From the IMG/VR virus record IMGVR_UViG_3300021356_000058, positions 1 to 38,381 of that record: a DNA stretch of 38,381 nucleotides, one strand, 5' to 3'. Made by a program: the position numbers and the translations under genes. The notes below the pieces were generated by a model that did no database searches, had not been told where the DNA came from, and saw only the letters and a program-made list of their open reading frames with translations. Position 1 is the first letter of the stretch. Each line of letters begins with the position of its first letter. Below are positions 25,091-33,150 of the stretch, one piece after another. This DNA comes from a virus.

Positions 25091-28000
25091 GTGGCGGCAA
25101 TCCTGCTTCCCGGCGAAACGGGATCCATCAACGACCTGAACATCACCCAGGCCGACTTCCGCGAACAGATCGCCGCCATCGCAGTTGCCGCCCGTCGCTA
25201 CGTGGGTGGCACCAGTCAGGGCGTATCCACGACCTGTCTGTACGTTGACCCTGAGATCGGCACCGACGACTGGGAAAGCGGCATTGCCAGTGAAGCCGCC
25301 GTCCCGCCGCTGACGAACCAGCAGATCACCGCTGGCTACAGCAAGAGCGCCCCTTTTAAGACGCTGCAACGTGCGCTGATCGAGGCTGCTCGTCTGTCCA
25401 TTGTCTCCGGCAGCAGCAACGATCTGTACGACCGCGTGGTGATCCGCGTGTCGCCCGGTGAGCACATCATCGACAACGCCCCTGCTGGATCCGAAAACGT
25501 TAGCTCTTGGGGTGCATCGTTCTCGCCCACTGCTGAAAACCTCCGTGCGTTCAACGGCAGCGGCATCGGCGTCATCCTTCCCCGTGGCGTCAGCATCGTT
25601 GGCGAGGATCTGCGCAAATCCGTCATCCGTCCGAGCACGGTCCCAGCCGCCAACCTCAACCCATCCACTGCTCGTGGCGCCATCTTCAAGGCCACTGGTG
25701 GTTCGTTCTTCTTCAACTTCACCTTCAAGGATGCGATCGGTGTCACCACATCGCACCATCTGCTGTCCGCTTTTGAGTTCTGCGCCGAAGCAGAACTGAG
25801 CGCTTTCTACGCCAAGGTGGCGACGGCGTTTGATCTCAACCCTGCCGACGTCGAACTCATCAATCCCGGCGAAACGCAGATCACTACCGTTTACCCCGAT
25901 GGGACTGCTATTCCCGCTGTTGACTCCACACGCGGCAGTTCGCCGTATGTGTTCAACTGCTCGTTGCGTTCCGATTATGGAATGTGCGGCATGTTCCTTG
26001 ATGGTGACAAGGTAACAGGCTTCAAAAGCATGGTGGTGGCGCAGTTCACCAACGTGTCTTTGCAAAAGGACATGAACGCATGGGAGATCTATGGAAGTGG
26101 AAGCTGGAGCGTCCCTGCCAGCTACGCCGCCTACATTGCTTCGGATATCAACAACGTCCGTTATCGCATTGCCGGTAACATCAATCACGAAACTGGCTGC
26201 TACGACGTTGATTATCGCAGCTTCGGATTTAAGTGCATCAACAATTCGATTCTGCAGGAAGTTAGCTGCTTTGTGATTGGTGATGCCGTTCACCACTGGA
26301 CCGCAAGCGGTGGCGAATGCACCATCACCAACAGCAACTCAAACTTTGGCCTGACCGCATTGCTGTCATCCGGCTTCCGTGGCATCGGCACTGCCAGCGG
26401 CGCCTTCAATCAAGATCAGAACTTCCTTGTGAAAGCTGTGCGTCGCGCCACTAAGGTGCGTACGGATGGCAGCAACATTCGTCAGATCACCATTGGCACC
26501 GTCGCCAGCTACGACAGCGGCACTGGTGTGATCACACTTGATACGGCCTTTGATCCCAGCGTTACCTTTGGCCGCTACGGTTACACGCTTAAAGAAGATG
26601 ACTACATCTGGATCGAAAACCGCAGCCGCGATACTGGTCCCGGTTTCGTGCCAGGTGACAAGAATGCCTCTTCCGCTATTGACGTAAGGGCGAAGCTAGC
26701 TGCGACGCCATGGGACGAAGGAACGCCAACGCTTGTCAACGTCAACCCCAGCGGTGATCTTGCGATCAATAACATCACCACAATGGACCCGGCGGTGCTT
26801 GTCGGCAATCGCGTCTACATCCGTCGATTGGTTGACACTCGCACTCCATCAGAACGCAAGTATTCGATCATCACCGAAAACAGCAACCCTGCCGCAACGC
26901 GACGCCCTGTTGGTAATTTCGTTGCTCGCCTTGGTGGTCGTGGCAGCACTGCAACACAACTTGACCCAACCAATGGCGCCGGTCAAGTGTTCCTGGTAAG
27001 TGAATCCTCGGTAGACAACACTGGCGGTAGCGTTTCGTCCAGTCGTTTCAATGTTGTATTACGACCCGGCGATTCTGCCACAAGCTTCACGCCTGGCGAA
27101 TACTACCGCGTTGGTACGCCTGCATTGAGTTCCAACCGCATCTATCGCTCCAAGCGTAACGATGCGTTTGATTCGTTCTCGACTGACGAATGGGAACCGA
27201 CGCTGCCGATGCTTACCAATGAGCGCGGCATCGAAGCGCTTCGTATCGCTATTGCGCCTGAGGTGCTGATTGACAAAGATCTTTCCAACGATCCAAATAG
27301 CACTGATCTTGGCATCGATCAAACCACTGATGCCGATATTCTTCAGCAGGTAAGAAGCGCGACAGATTATCGCGGCATTGCGGATTTCATGCTTGCCGTG
27401 GGGTACAGCGCAAATGACGTCAATTCAGTGCTGGCCTTACAAGACACCGCTGCACCACGCGACTGGGATCCATCAGCACTGAGTAGCCCTGCGCCAAGCG
27501 GCAAGCTAAGCGCTCGCGGTTACTGGCCGATGGAGTTCAACCGCCCGAGCCTGATCCGCGCTTTCGGTCAAGCCTATGAGTGGGCCGGTCAAGGCAACTA
27601 TTCCAAAGCAATGCCGAAGTATCAAGTTACGGCATTGAGCGATCAGCACAAGGTTGATTACTTTGCCGTTAATCACATGGGCGGCAGGGTTTACAACACT
27701 GGTTTCAATGAGGACGGCCTGATTGTTCAAGGCGATACGATCAACGATCTCGGCACCAACACTGTTGTCACCACCGAAACCGCTGGCCTTGGTGCGCTTG
27801 GCGGTGACCCAGACTTCCCGGTGGTGCCAACCAGCTTCGACACACTGACGGTCACTGATGAATTCAACGCGCTTCAAGAAGCGACGTTCAATAACATCAC
27901 GATCAATGGCACGGTCGATGGTGCGCCCACATTTGCGCCAAATGTGCTGCCAGTCGCTAGCGCTACAGCGCAAGGGATCATTGAGCTTGCTACGGCTGCA

Positions 28001-28741
28001 GAAGCAGCAGCGCTGGAAGACATCAACAAGGCAATCACGCCTGCCACGCTGGGTGATTTGCGTGGTGCTGCTGATGGCTTTGCCTCGCTGGATAGCGCTG
28101 GCAAAGTGCCGACCAGTGAGCTGCCCGCTATCCCCACCGCGAATCTGCCTGTTGCATCTGAAACGCAGGAAGGCATTATCGAGATTGCCACCGATGCCGA
28201 GGCTGCTGCCTACAGCGACACTACCCGAGTACTGGTGCCGAGCAACCTTGCTGCATTACGTGCTGCAGCCAATGGCCTTGCAACACTGGACGGGAGTGCG
28301 CTGCTTCCTACGGCGCAGTTGCCAGTGATCCCGCTGGCAAATATTCCAACGCTAACCAACGCCAAGCTGCCTGTACTGGAACTGGCAAAGCTGCCGACCA
28401 TCCCGGCAAACAAGCTGCTGACCACGCCTGTTGCTTGGGTCAGCGGTAATACCAACTTTGACCTAAGTGCTAATTTCACCTTTACTCACACCGGATCTGC
28501 CACCAGCCTTGCACTTGGCACGCCTGCCACCACGGGCTACGTTGGTACGTCGGGCTTCATCTATGTGACCAATGCAACCGGCGTTGCATTAGTTGGCATT
28601 GACGACGCATACTGGAAAGGTGCAGTGAATACTTGGGTTAACCCAACCAACAACACCACAGGGCTCACTGGTAATCTGCTGATTGGTTATTACATCGCCG
28701 CTGCAAATACAGTGGTTTATACCGCATCAATGGTGAACTGA
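25091..28741 (+). CDS. large tail fibre / receptor-binding protein
   Basis: A 1216-aa protein from GTG 25091, preceded by AGGGGA. The N-terminus (NDLNITQADFREQIAAIAVA, then RYVGGTSQGVSTTCLYVDPEIGTDDW) is an attachment region. The section SAPFKTLQRALIEAARLS (about 85-105) is the entry to a right-handed beta-helix, as in pectin-lyase-like phage fibres. Residues 200-560 are rich in beta-helix-type turns. Near the C-terminus (about 955-1105) two 60-residue repeats (QGIIELATAAEAAALEDINK; EGIIEIATDAEAAAYSDTTR) match phage tail-fibre repeats. The last 80 residues form a beta-rich tip. Probably the main receptor-binding fibre, without a recognisable enzyme active site. Start codon use and codon bias resemble the neighbours. 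Confidence 0.75.
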   Translation: MAAILLPGETGSINDLNITQADFREQIAAIAVAARRYVGGTSQGVSTTCLYVDPEIGTDDWESGIASEAAVPPLTNQQITAGYSKSAPFKTLQRALIEAARLSIVSGSSNDLYDRVVIRVSPGEHIIDNAPAGSENVSSWGASFSPTAENLRAFNGSGIGVILPRGVSIVGEDLRKSVIRPSTVPAANLNPSTARGAIFKATGGSFFFNFTFKDAIGVTTSHHLLSAFEFCAEAELSAFYAKVATAFDLNPADVELINPGETQITTVYPDGTAIPAVDSTRGSSPYVFNCSLRSDYGMCGMFLDGDKVTGFKSMVVAQFTNVSLQKDMNAWEIYGSGSWSVPASYAAYIASDINNVRYRIAGNINHETGCYDVDYRSFGFKCINNSILQEVSCFVIGDAVHHWTASGGECTITNSNSNFGLTALLSSGFRGIGTASGAFNQDQNFLVKAVRRATKVRTDGSNIRQITIGTVASYDSGTGVITLDTAFDPSVTFGRYGYTLKEDDYIWIENRSRDTGPGFVPGDKNASSAIDVRAKLAATPWDEGTPTLVNVNPSGDLAINNITTMDPAVLVGNRVYIRRLVDTRTPSERKYSIITENSNPAATRRPVGNFVARLGGRGSTATQLDPTNGAGQVFLVSESSVDNTGGSVSSSRFNVVLRPGDSATSFTPGEYYRVGTPALSSNRIYRSKRNDAFDSFSTDEWEPTLPMLTNERGIEALRIAIAPEVLIDKDLSNDPNSTDLGIDQTTDADILQQVRSATDYRGIADFMLAVGYSANDVNSVLALQDTAAPRDWDPSALSSPAPSGKLSARGYWPMEFNRPSLIRAFGQAYEWAGQGNYSKAMPKYQVTALSDQHKVDYFAVNHMGGRVYNTGFNEDGLIVQGDTINDLGTNTVVTTETAGLGALGGDPDFPVVPTSFDTLTVTDEFNALQEATFNNITINGTVDGAPTFAPNVLPVASATAQGIIELATAAEAAALEDINKAITPATLGDLRGAADGFASLDSAGKVPTSELPAIPTANLPVASETQEGIIEIATDAEAAAYSDTTRVLVPSNLAALRAAANGLATLDGSALLPTAQLPVIPLANIPTLTNAKLPVLELAKLPTIPANKLLTTPVAWVSGNTNFDLSANFTFTHTGSATSLALGTPATTGYVGTSGFIYVTNATGVALVGIDDAYWKGAVNTWVNPTNNTTGLTGNLLIGYYIAAANTVVYTASMVN

Positions 28742-28742
28742 C

Positions 28743-29834
28743 ATGGCAGGTAATTCCGTACCAATTTTCTTCGGCGCCAAGGCGCAGACGCGCCGCCCTG
28801 CTGCGGTGGACGTGACGATTACGTATGACCATTCGGTGTCAAACGGCAGTTTTATCGCCGCTTTCCGCGACATTAACAACATCAAAGAATTGGAGGCAGA
28901 GCTTGCTGTAGAAAGCATTGGTGTTGGCGCAGATGAGAATCGCTATTCAATCACATCGTTTGAGTTTTTGATGCATACGTTGCTTGACAATGAGGCGCGT
29001 GTCTGGATTGACGCTTCTGAACTAGATGAACCAGGTCTGGAATGGCAGGATTCTCGTAACATAGCTTTTAACGGCACTAGCGACGAAGATGAAACTGGCG
29101 CTATTTATAACATCATGACCGGCAATCGCTCATTGCCGACATTGGTTGCAGATCCTGCAACGGAATGGCCGCGCACCACTGATTCATGGACAAGAGGAGC
29201 GCGGACTGGCCCTGTTATTGACGGCTCTTATCGCACGGGGTCCGGGCGAAACATCCGTGGAATCATCATCAGCGAATCTACGGAAGAGGTAGGTGCTGAC
29301 ATCGCAATTTTTGGCACCTACGGCATCGCAAACGGTGCTCCTGGTGTTGACTACAACTTGGACAATCAAGGACGAAGCACTAGCGGTGGCAACAACACAA
29401 AACTGAGTGAACTTTCAGATGCAATTGACGATCCCGCTTTCAATCAGATTCTTGTGTTTATTGATCGCCAGGCAGACGGCATTGGTTGCACACTCAAAGA
29501 CGAACACGTTGCCGCTGGCTTGATTCCAGATTCTACATACAGCCCAGCCGGTGTCGTCTTTCCGTCTCAAACACTTTGCACACTTATTTACGCTCCAAAC
29601 GGCGACATAACAAGCAAAGAAACAACTTACTTTGTTGGCGGCGTGCCTGTCGAGACCTTGACGGGTATGACACCAGACGTGCCTGGCACAATAAGGGCAA
29701 CAAACACCTATTACTACGCGAAAAAATCAAACGGCGCTGTTCTTGGGCTTCGAGCAACATCAGGCAACTTCCCTGTCACCTTCTGGGCGTTGGGACGTGT
29801 GCTCGGTAAATATCTATATGACACATCCTTCTAG
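28743..29834 (+). CDS. virion-associated hypothetical protein
   Basis: A 363-aa protein beginning one base after the fibre stop. The N-terminus MAGNSVPIFFGAKAQTRRPAAVDVTITY is followed by globular alpha/beta sequence with motifs SWTRGARTGPVIDGSYRTGSG and GRNIRGIIISES, and a C-terminal YYYAKKSNGAVLGLRATS. I do not recognise a family. Location between two fibre genes suggests a tail-fibre-associated or adhesion protein. Confidence 0.5.
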   Translation: MAGNSVPIFFGAKAQTRRPAAVDVTITYDHSVSNGSFIAAFRDINNIKELEAELAVESIGVGADENRYSITSFEFLMHTLLDNEARVWIDASELDEPGLEWQDSRNIAFNGTSDEDETGAIYNIMTGNRSLPTLVADPATEWPRTTDSWTRGARTGPVIDGSYRTGSGRNIRGIIISESTEEVGADIAIFGTYGIANGAPGVDYNLDNQGRSTSGGNNTKLSELSDAIDDPAFNQILVFIDRQADGIGCTLKDEHVAAGLIPDSTYSPAGVVFPSQTLCTLIYAPNGDITSKETTYFVGGVPVETLTGMTPDVPGTIRATNTYYYAKKSNGAVLGLRATSGNFPVTFWALGRVLGKYLYDTSF

Positions 29835-29879
29835 AATGAGAACACCGGCCCATGACCGGCTTCCATCGGCTCGATAGCC

Positions 29880-31571
29880 ATGTCCCTGCAGATTGAACTC
29901 AAGAAAAGCGCTGTCTCGCAAAAGCAGCCTTTTCCCAGTGACCTTGCCCTCGGTGAGATCGCGCTGAACTACAACGCCGACGGTCCGTTCCTGACCTGTA
30001 AGGACACGGAAGGCAACATCCGCAAAGTTACCGGTGTGTGGGTGGGAGCAAGTGCTCCAAGCCCCCCGACAGCTGGTGATCCTTGGCTTGACACATCAAG
30101 CACACCGATCTTCAAGGTGTATGACGGCACCTCATGGAAAGCTGCCGCAACAGTTTCCGTTGCAACGACCAGCGCTTACGGCACCGTTCGCTTAGCAACG
30201 AGCGCGGACATCACCAACGGCACCGCTGGGAAGGTCGTCGATGCAGCGCAGCTAGCAAGCCGCGTCACATCGGACATCACAGATGCCCTTGCCGGTGATC
30301 CTTTTGTCGTCCCAAACCTAAGCGTCACAGGCAACGCAACCGTCACTGGAAACCTGACGGTCAACGGAATGCAAACGATCATCAATACGCAAACGCTTGA
30401 TGTTGAAGATCGAAATATCGTCCTAGGTAACGTCGGCAGCCCAACTGATACCACTGCCAACACTGGCGGCATCACGCTAAAAGGCGCTACGGACAAAACC
30501 TTCTCCTGGCTCGATGCAACTGATAGCTGGACCAGTAGCGAGAACATTGATCTCGCCAGCGGCAAAAGCTACCGCATCAATGGCACCGAAGTCTTAAGCA
30601 GCACCGCTCTCGGGAGTGGCATCACCGGCTCCAGTCTCACCACCCTTGGCACGATCACAACCGGCACCTGGGAAGGCAGTGCGATCGTTGACACCTACCT
30701 CGCCACCATCAGCACTGCAGGCAAGGTCAGCAACAGCGCCACCACTGCCACTGATGCCAACACCGCAAGCGCGATCGTTGCCCGTGATGGCTCCGGCAAT
30801 TTCAGCGCAGGTACGATCACGGCAGCTCTATCCGGCAATGCTTCCACTGCCACAGCACTCAGCAGCACCCGCACCTTTGCGCTCACTGGTGATGTCACAG
30901 GTACCGTCAATAGCGACTTGACCAGTGGTGCCAGCATCACTGCATCTATTGGTTCTGGCGTGATCGTCGATGCTGATGTGAACGCTGGCGCCGACATTGC
31001 GTTCAGCAAGCTCGCCAACGTGAGCGCCACCGACAAATTGCTGGGGCGTAGCACTGCTGGCGCTGGTCCGATCGAGGAAATTGCCTGCACGGCTGCAGGT
31101 CGCGCTTTGCTTGATGATGCAGACGCTGCAACTCAACGCGCAACGCTCGGTTTAGTTATCGGCACGGATGTCCAGGCGTATGACGCTGACACCGCCAAGC
31201 TCGACACAGCGCAATCGTTTACCGCGTTGCAAACATTTGACAGCGGCATTGCTAACGACGGCCCCTACACCGAGGACGTAACTGCAGTTGCTGCGCTTGA
31301 TGTTGACTGCTCGCTTGGCAACTACTTCACAAAAACCATTGCCGCTAACAGTACATTTACTTTCAGTAACGCACCGGCGTCAGGTCGCGCCTATGCTTTC
31401 ACTCTGGAGATAACGCACACCAGCGGGACAATCACTTGGCCAGCATCGGTAAAATGGCCATCTGACACGGCGCCTACACTGACCACCGGTAAAACGCACC
31501 TATTCATGTTTGTCACTAAAGACGGCGGAACGCGCTGGCGTGGTGCTGCACTTGTTGATTACGTGGATTGA
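29880..31571 (+). CDS. tail fibre protein
   Basis: A 563-aa protein. MSLQIELKKSAVSQKQPFPSDLALGEIALNYNADGPFL is the typical N-terminal anchor of cyanophage-type fibres (ELxxGEIALN pattern). It is followed by AYGTVRLATSADITNGTAGK, the same repeat type as in the upstream fibre, a NATVTGNLTVNGMQTIINTQTLDVED segment common to tail-fibre shafts, long Thr/Ser/Ala-rich repetitive shaft, and a C-terminal head (DGGTRWRGAALVDY). The gene follows a 45-nt gap with TAGAAT (29832-29837) but no obvious -35. Probably a trimeric receptor-binding fibre. Confidence 0.75.
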   Translation: MSLQIELKKSAVSQKQPFPSDLALGEIALNYNADGPFLTCKDTEGNIRKVTGVWVGASAPSPPTAGDPWLDTSSTPIFKVYDGTSWKAAATVSVATTSAYGTVRLATSADITNGTAGKVVDAAQLASRVTSDITDALAGDPFVVPNLSVTGNATVTGNLTVNGMQTIINTQTLDVEDRNIVLGNVGSPTDTTANTGGITLKGATDKTFSWLDATDSWTSSENIDLASGKSYRINGTEVLSSTALGSGITGSSLTTLGTITTGTWEGSAIVDTYLATISTAGKVSNSATTATDANTASAIVARDGSGNFSAGTITAALSGNASTATALSSTRTFALTGDVTGTVNSDLTSGASITASIGSGVIVDADVNAGADIAFSKLANVSATDKLLGRSTAGAGPIEEIACTAAGRALLDDADAATQRATLGLVIGTDVQAYDADTAKLDTAQSFTALQTFDSGIANDGPYTEDVTAVAALDVDCSLGNYFTKTIAANSTFTFSNAPASGRAYAFTLEITHTSGTITWPASVKWPSDTAPTLTTGKTHLFMFVTKDGGTRWRGAALVDYVD

Positions 31572-31574
31572 GTT

Positions 31575-32441
31575 ATGAGAAGCATTGCACACAGTTTGAT
31601 AATGGCTGCTGCTGGGCAAATCGCTGAGCCCGGTCAAGTGGAGTTCACGACTGCAGGAAGTCATAGTTGGACTGTTCCATTTGGCGTGACCAGTATTTGT
31701 GCCGTTTGCGTTGGTGGTGGCGGTGGCGGCGCAGGCAATGACGGTGTTTTTGATCTCGGCGGTGGCGGCGGTGGCTTGTCCTACCAAAACAACATTGCCG
31801 TGTCTCCAGGGCAAACGGTAGCAATTAACGTCGGATCTGGCGGTGCAGGTGGCAGCTCCTCTGCTGGTACAGCGGGAGGCAACTCCACTGTCACCTACGC
31901 CAGTTCAATAGTTTTGCAAGCCAATGGCGGTGGTGCTGGTACGGGCGAATCTTCCGGTACTTTTGCGAATGGAGGCGATGGCGGCGTCACGCTCGGCTAT
32001 GACGGCGGTGGTGATGGTGGTGGTGCAGGCACTGCGTCGTCGAACAGCCAGGGCGGCGGAGGTGGTGGCGCAGGCGGATATTCCGGCAATGGTGGCGATG
32101 GCGGCACAGCTAGCACTGACCCTACAGCGGGCGCAGGCGGAGGTGGTGGTGGCGGAGACAAAGGTGCTACTGCCGGAGGCGGCGGTGGAGGCGTTGGCAT
32201 CCTCGGCGAAGGATCCAATGGCGCAGCGGCTACTGGTGATGCTGGTGCAGGCGGTGGCGGTGGTTCTGGCGGTGCTGACGGTAGCGACTCTGGCAATGTC
32301 AACGGCGCAGGCACTGGCGGCCTTTATGGCGGTGGCGGCGGCGGTGCTGATAATACTGGATCTGATGGTGCTGATGGAGCAGTCCGCATCATCTGGGGCG
32401 TAGGTCGCGCCTTCCCATCCACAAATACTGTTGACGCATGA
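31575..32441 (+). CDS. polyglycine-rich tail adhesin-like protein
   Basis: A 288-aa protein. After MRSIAHSLIMAAAG and a short segment EFTTAGSHSWTVPFGVTSICAV (a glycine-rich-domain entry found in many phage tips), residues 50-270 consist largely of Gly runs alternating with Ala/Asp/Asn/Ser. The pattern resembles polyglycine-II-type phage adhesins. The last 20 residues (AVRIIWGVGRAFPSTNTVDA) are the usual C-terminal cap, with a RIIWG motif. Such proteins cap tail fibres and determine host range (compare T4-like gp38). The gene starts 3 nt after the fibre stop, so the two are probably co-translated and may interact. Confidence 0.7.
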   Translation: MRSIAHSLIMAAAGQIAEPGQVEFTTAGSHSWTVPFGVTSICAVCVGGGGGGAGNDGVFDLGGGGGGLSYQNNIAVSPGQTVAINVGSGGAGGSSSAGTAGGNSTVTYASSIVLQANGGGAGTGESSGTFANGGDGGVTLGYDGGGDGGGAGTASSNSQGGGGGGAGGYSGNGGDGGTASTDPTAGAGGGGGGGDKGATAGGGGGGVGILGEGSNGAAATGDAGAGGGGGSGGADGSDSGNVNGAGTGGLYGGGGGGADNTGSDGADGAVRIIWGVGRAFPSTNTVDA

Positions 32442-32484
32442 CCCCGAGCAAAGCGCCTGTGATGCCTTGGAGCTAAACTGAACC

Positions 32485-32540
32485 AGGAGGCACCAGAGGC
32501 ACCTGTGATTGAAATCTACGCAGCGGTCTTAGGTGCCTCC
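32485..32540 (+). promoter_or_regulatory. putative bistable RNA structure around the first lysis-block gene start
   Basis: GGAGGCACC (32486-32494), which contains the Shine-Dalgarno, is a perfect 9-bp complement of GGTGCCTCC (32532-32540) inside the gene. AGGCACCT (32497-32504), ending just before the GTG start at 32505, is a perfect 8-bp complement of AGGTGCCT (32531-32538), the same downstream strand. The two stems exclude each other: one hides the Shine-Dalgarno, the other leaves it free but pairs next to the start codon. Confidence 0.5.
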
Positions 32541-32750
32541 ATCGGCATTGCTGGCATGTCCGTATCAGGATTCTCCCGGCGCAACACAGAATCCCGTGAA
32601 GCCGTGATCAGGTTGACGGCAGCAGTCGAGAGCATCGCTGGCAAGCTCGAAGATTTGGCCCTAGACATGAAAGCAGACCGCAAGGAGATCTACACAAAGC
32701 TCAACGAACACGGCAACCGCATCACATTGCTTGAAAGCAAAGGGCGCTAA
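32505..32750 (+). CDS. small membrane/coiled-coil protein, lysis block
   Basis: An 81-aa protein from GTG 32505 with AGGAGG at 32485-32490. An N-terminal hydrophobic helix (IYAAVLGASIGIAGMSVSGF, residues 4-23) is followed by a basic turn (SRRNTESRE) and a helical coiled-coil-like region (about 30-80). The layout fits a holin-associated, antiholin or spanin-like small protein, and it lies just before a 49-aa membrane protein and the endolysin. I do not recognise a defined family. Translation may be regulated by the adjacent RNA stems. Confidence 0.55.
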   Translation: MIEIYAAVLGASIGIAGMSVSGFSRRNTESREAVIRLTAAVESIAGKLEDLALDMKADRKEIYTKLNEHGNRITLLESKGR

Positions 32751-32776
32751 AGTTGAGGCATGAGCTATTTACTCTC

Positions 32777-32926
32777 ATGCACCTCGAAGCAATCCTCGCC
32801 TCCCCGATCACTTGGATCGTGATCGCCGCCGCATCTGAGATCATCGCCCTGTCGCCGCTGCGTGACAACAGCGTCATCCAGCTGGTGTTCCATGCGCTGC
32901 GTTCGATCAAGCCGGGAAAGCGCTGA
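32777..32926 (+). CDS. small holin-like membrane protein (49 aa)
   Basis: A 49-aa gene, too short for common ORF cut-offs: MHLEAILASPITWIVIAAASEIIALSPLRD..., ending in SIKPGKR. One hydrophobic segment (about residues 4-25) is followed by a basic C-terminus, the build of small phage membrane or holin-type proteins. It directly precedes the lysis enzyme gene, supporting a role in lysis. TAAAGT (32748-32753) lies 24 nt before the ATG, but no -35 is evident. The last codons include GGGAAAG, a potential -1 slippery site, and the zero-frame TGA follows three bases later. Confidence 0.6.
   Translation: MHLEAILASPITWIVIAAASEIIALSPLRDNSVIQLVFHALRSIKPGKR
32914..32920 (+). other. candidate -1 frameshift site GGGAAAG in the holin-like gene
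   Basis: The heptamer reads G GGA AAG in the 49-aa gene, matching the X XXY YYZ pattern; the same heptamer is used by lambda G/GT. The zero-frame TGA is at 32924. Slipping back one base enters a frame that stays open to 33150. A small stem (32938-32943 with 32952-32957, including G-U pairs) follows. Confidence 0.5.
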
Positions 32927-33150
32927 TCCCTGCTGACGGCCGCTGGCTGTGGCGGTTCGACACGCGTTCACCGTTGCAGGGTCTGCAGCGTGCGATCGAC
33001 CGCCGCAAGTTTGAGGCGACGTTGAAGCCACGGCTCGACGCTGAGATCGAGGACTGGCATCGCAGTCAGCCGCCTACAGTGCCGCCGCCAGTTCAGATTG
33101 ACGACCTACACATCCGCGCTCCTTGGTATGACACCGATCCGACTGATTGA
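32923..33150 (+). CDS. downstream frame after the holin-like gene (non-AUG start or frameshift product)
   Basis: A coherent 75-aa frame: LIPADGRWLWRFDTRSPLQGLQRAIDRRKF, then ATLKPRLDAEIEDWHRSQPPTVPPPVQIDD and APWYDTDPTD. It has charged, Pro-rich and Trp residues and codon use like its neighbours. No ATG or GTG starts it near its head. The first in-frame candidates are CTG 32923, which overlaps the previous stop, and TTG 32974. A -1 slip at GGGAAAG would instead fuse it to the holin-like protein (124 aa in total, 32777-33150). It overlaps the endolysin start. Function unknown. Whether it is translated by frameshift, by a rare start or not at all is unresolved. Confidence 0.5.
   Translation: MIPADGRWLWRFDTRSPLQGLQRAIDRRKFEATLKPRLDAEIEDWHRSQPPTVPPPVQIDDLHIRAPWYDTDPTD

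Noticed and set aside
24842-26296. 484-residue open frame antisense to the start of the large fibre gene
   Set aside because: It spans the junction of two sense genes and has the composition expected of a reverse frame of C-ending codons. No domain is recognised.
29842-29861. Possible terminator hairpin (CCGG...CCGG) before the 29880 gene
   Set aside because: It is mainly a direct repeat of ACCGGC with a 4-bp stem and no U-run.
31924-32403. Ala/Val/Met-rich frame (and a Pro-rich reverse frame) within the polyglycine gene
   Set aside because: A shadow of GGN repeats in another frame. It has no start signal or domain.
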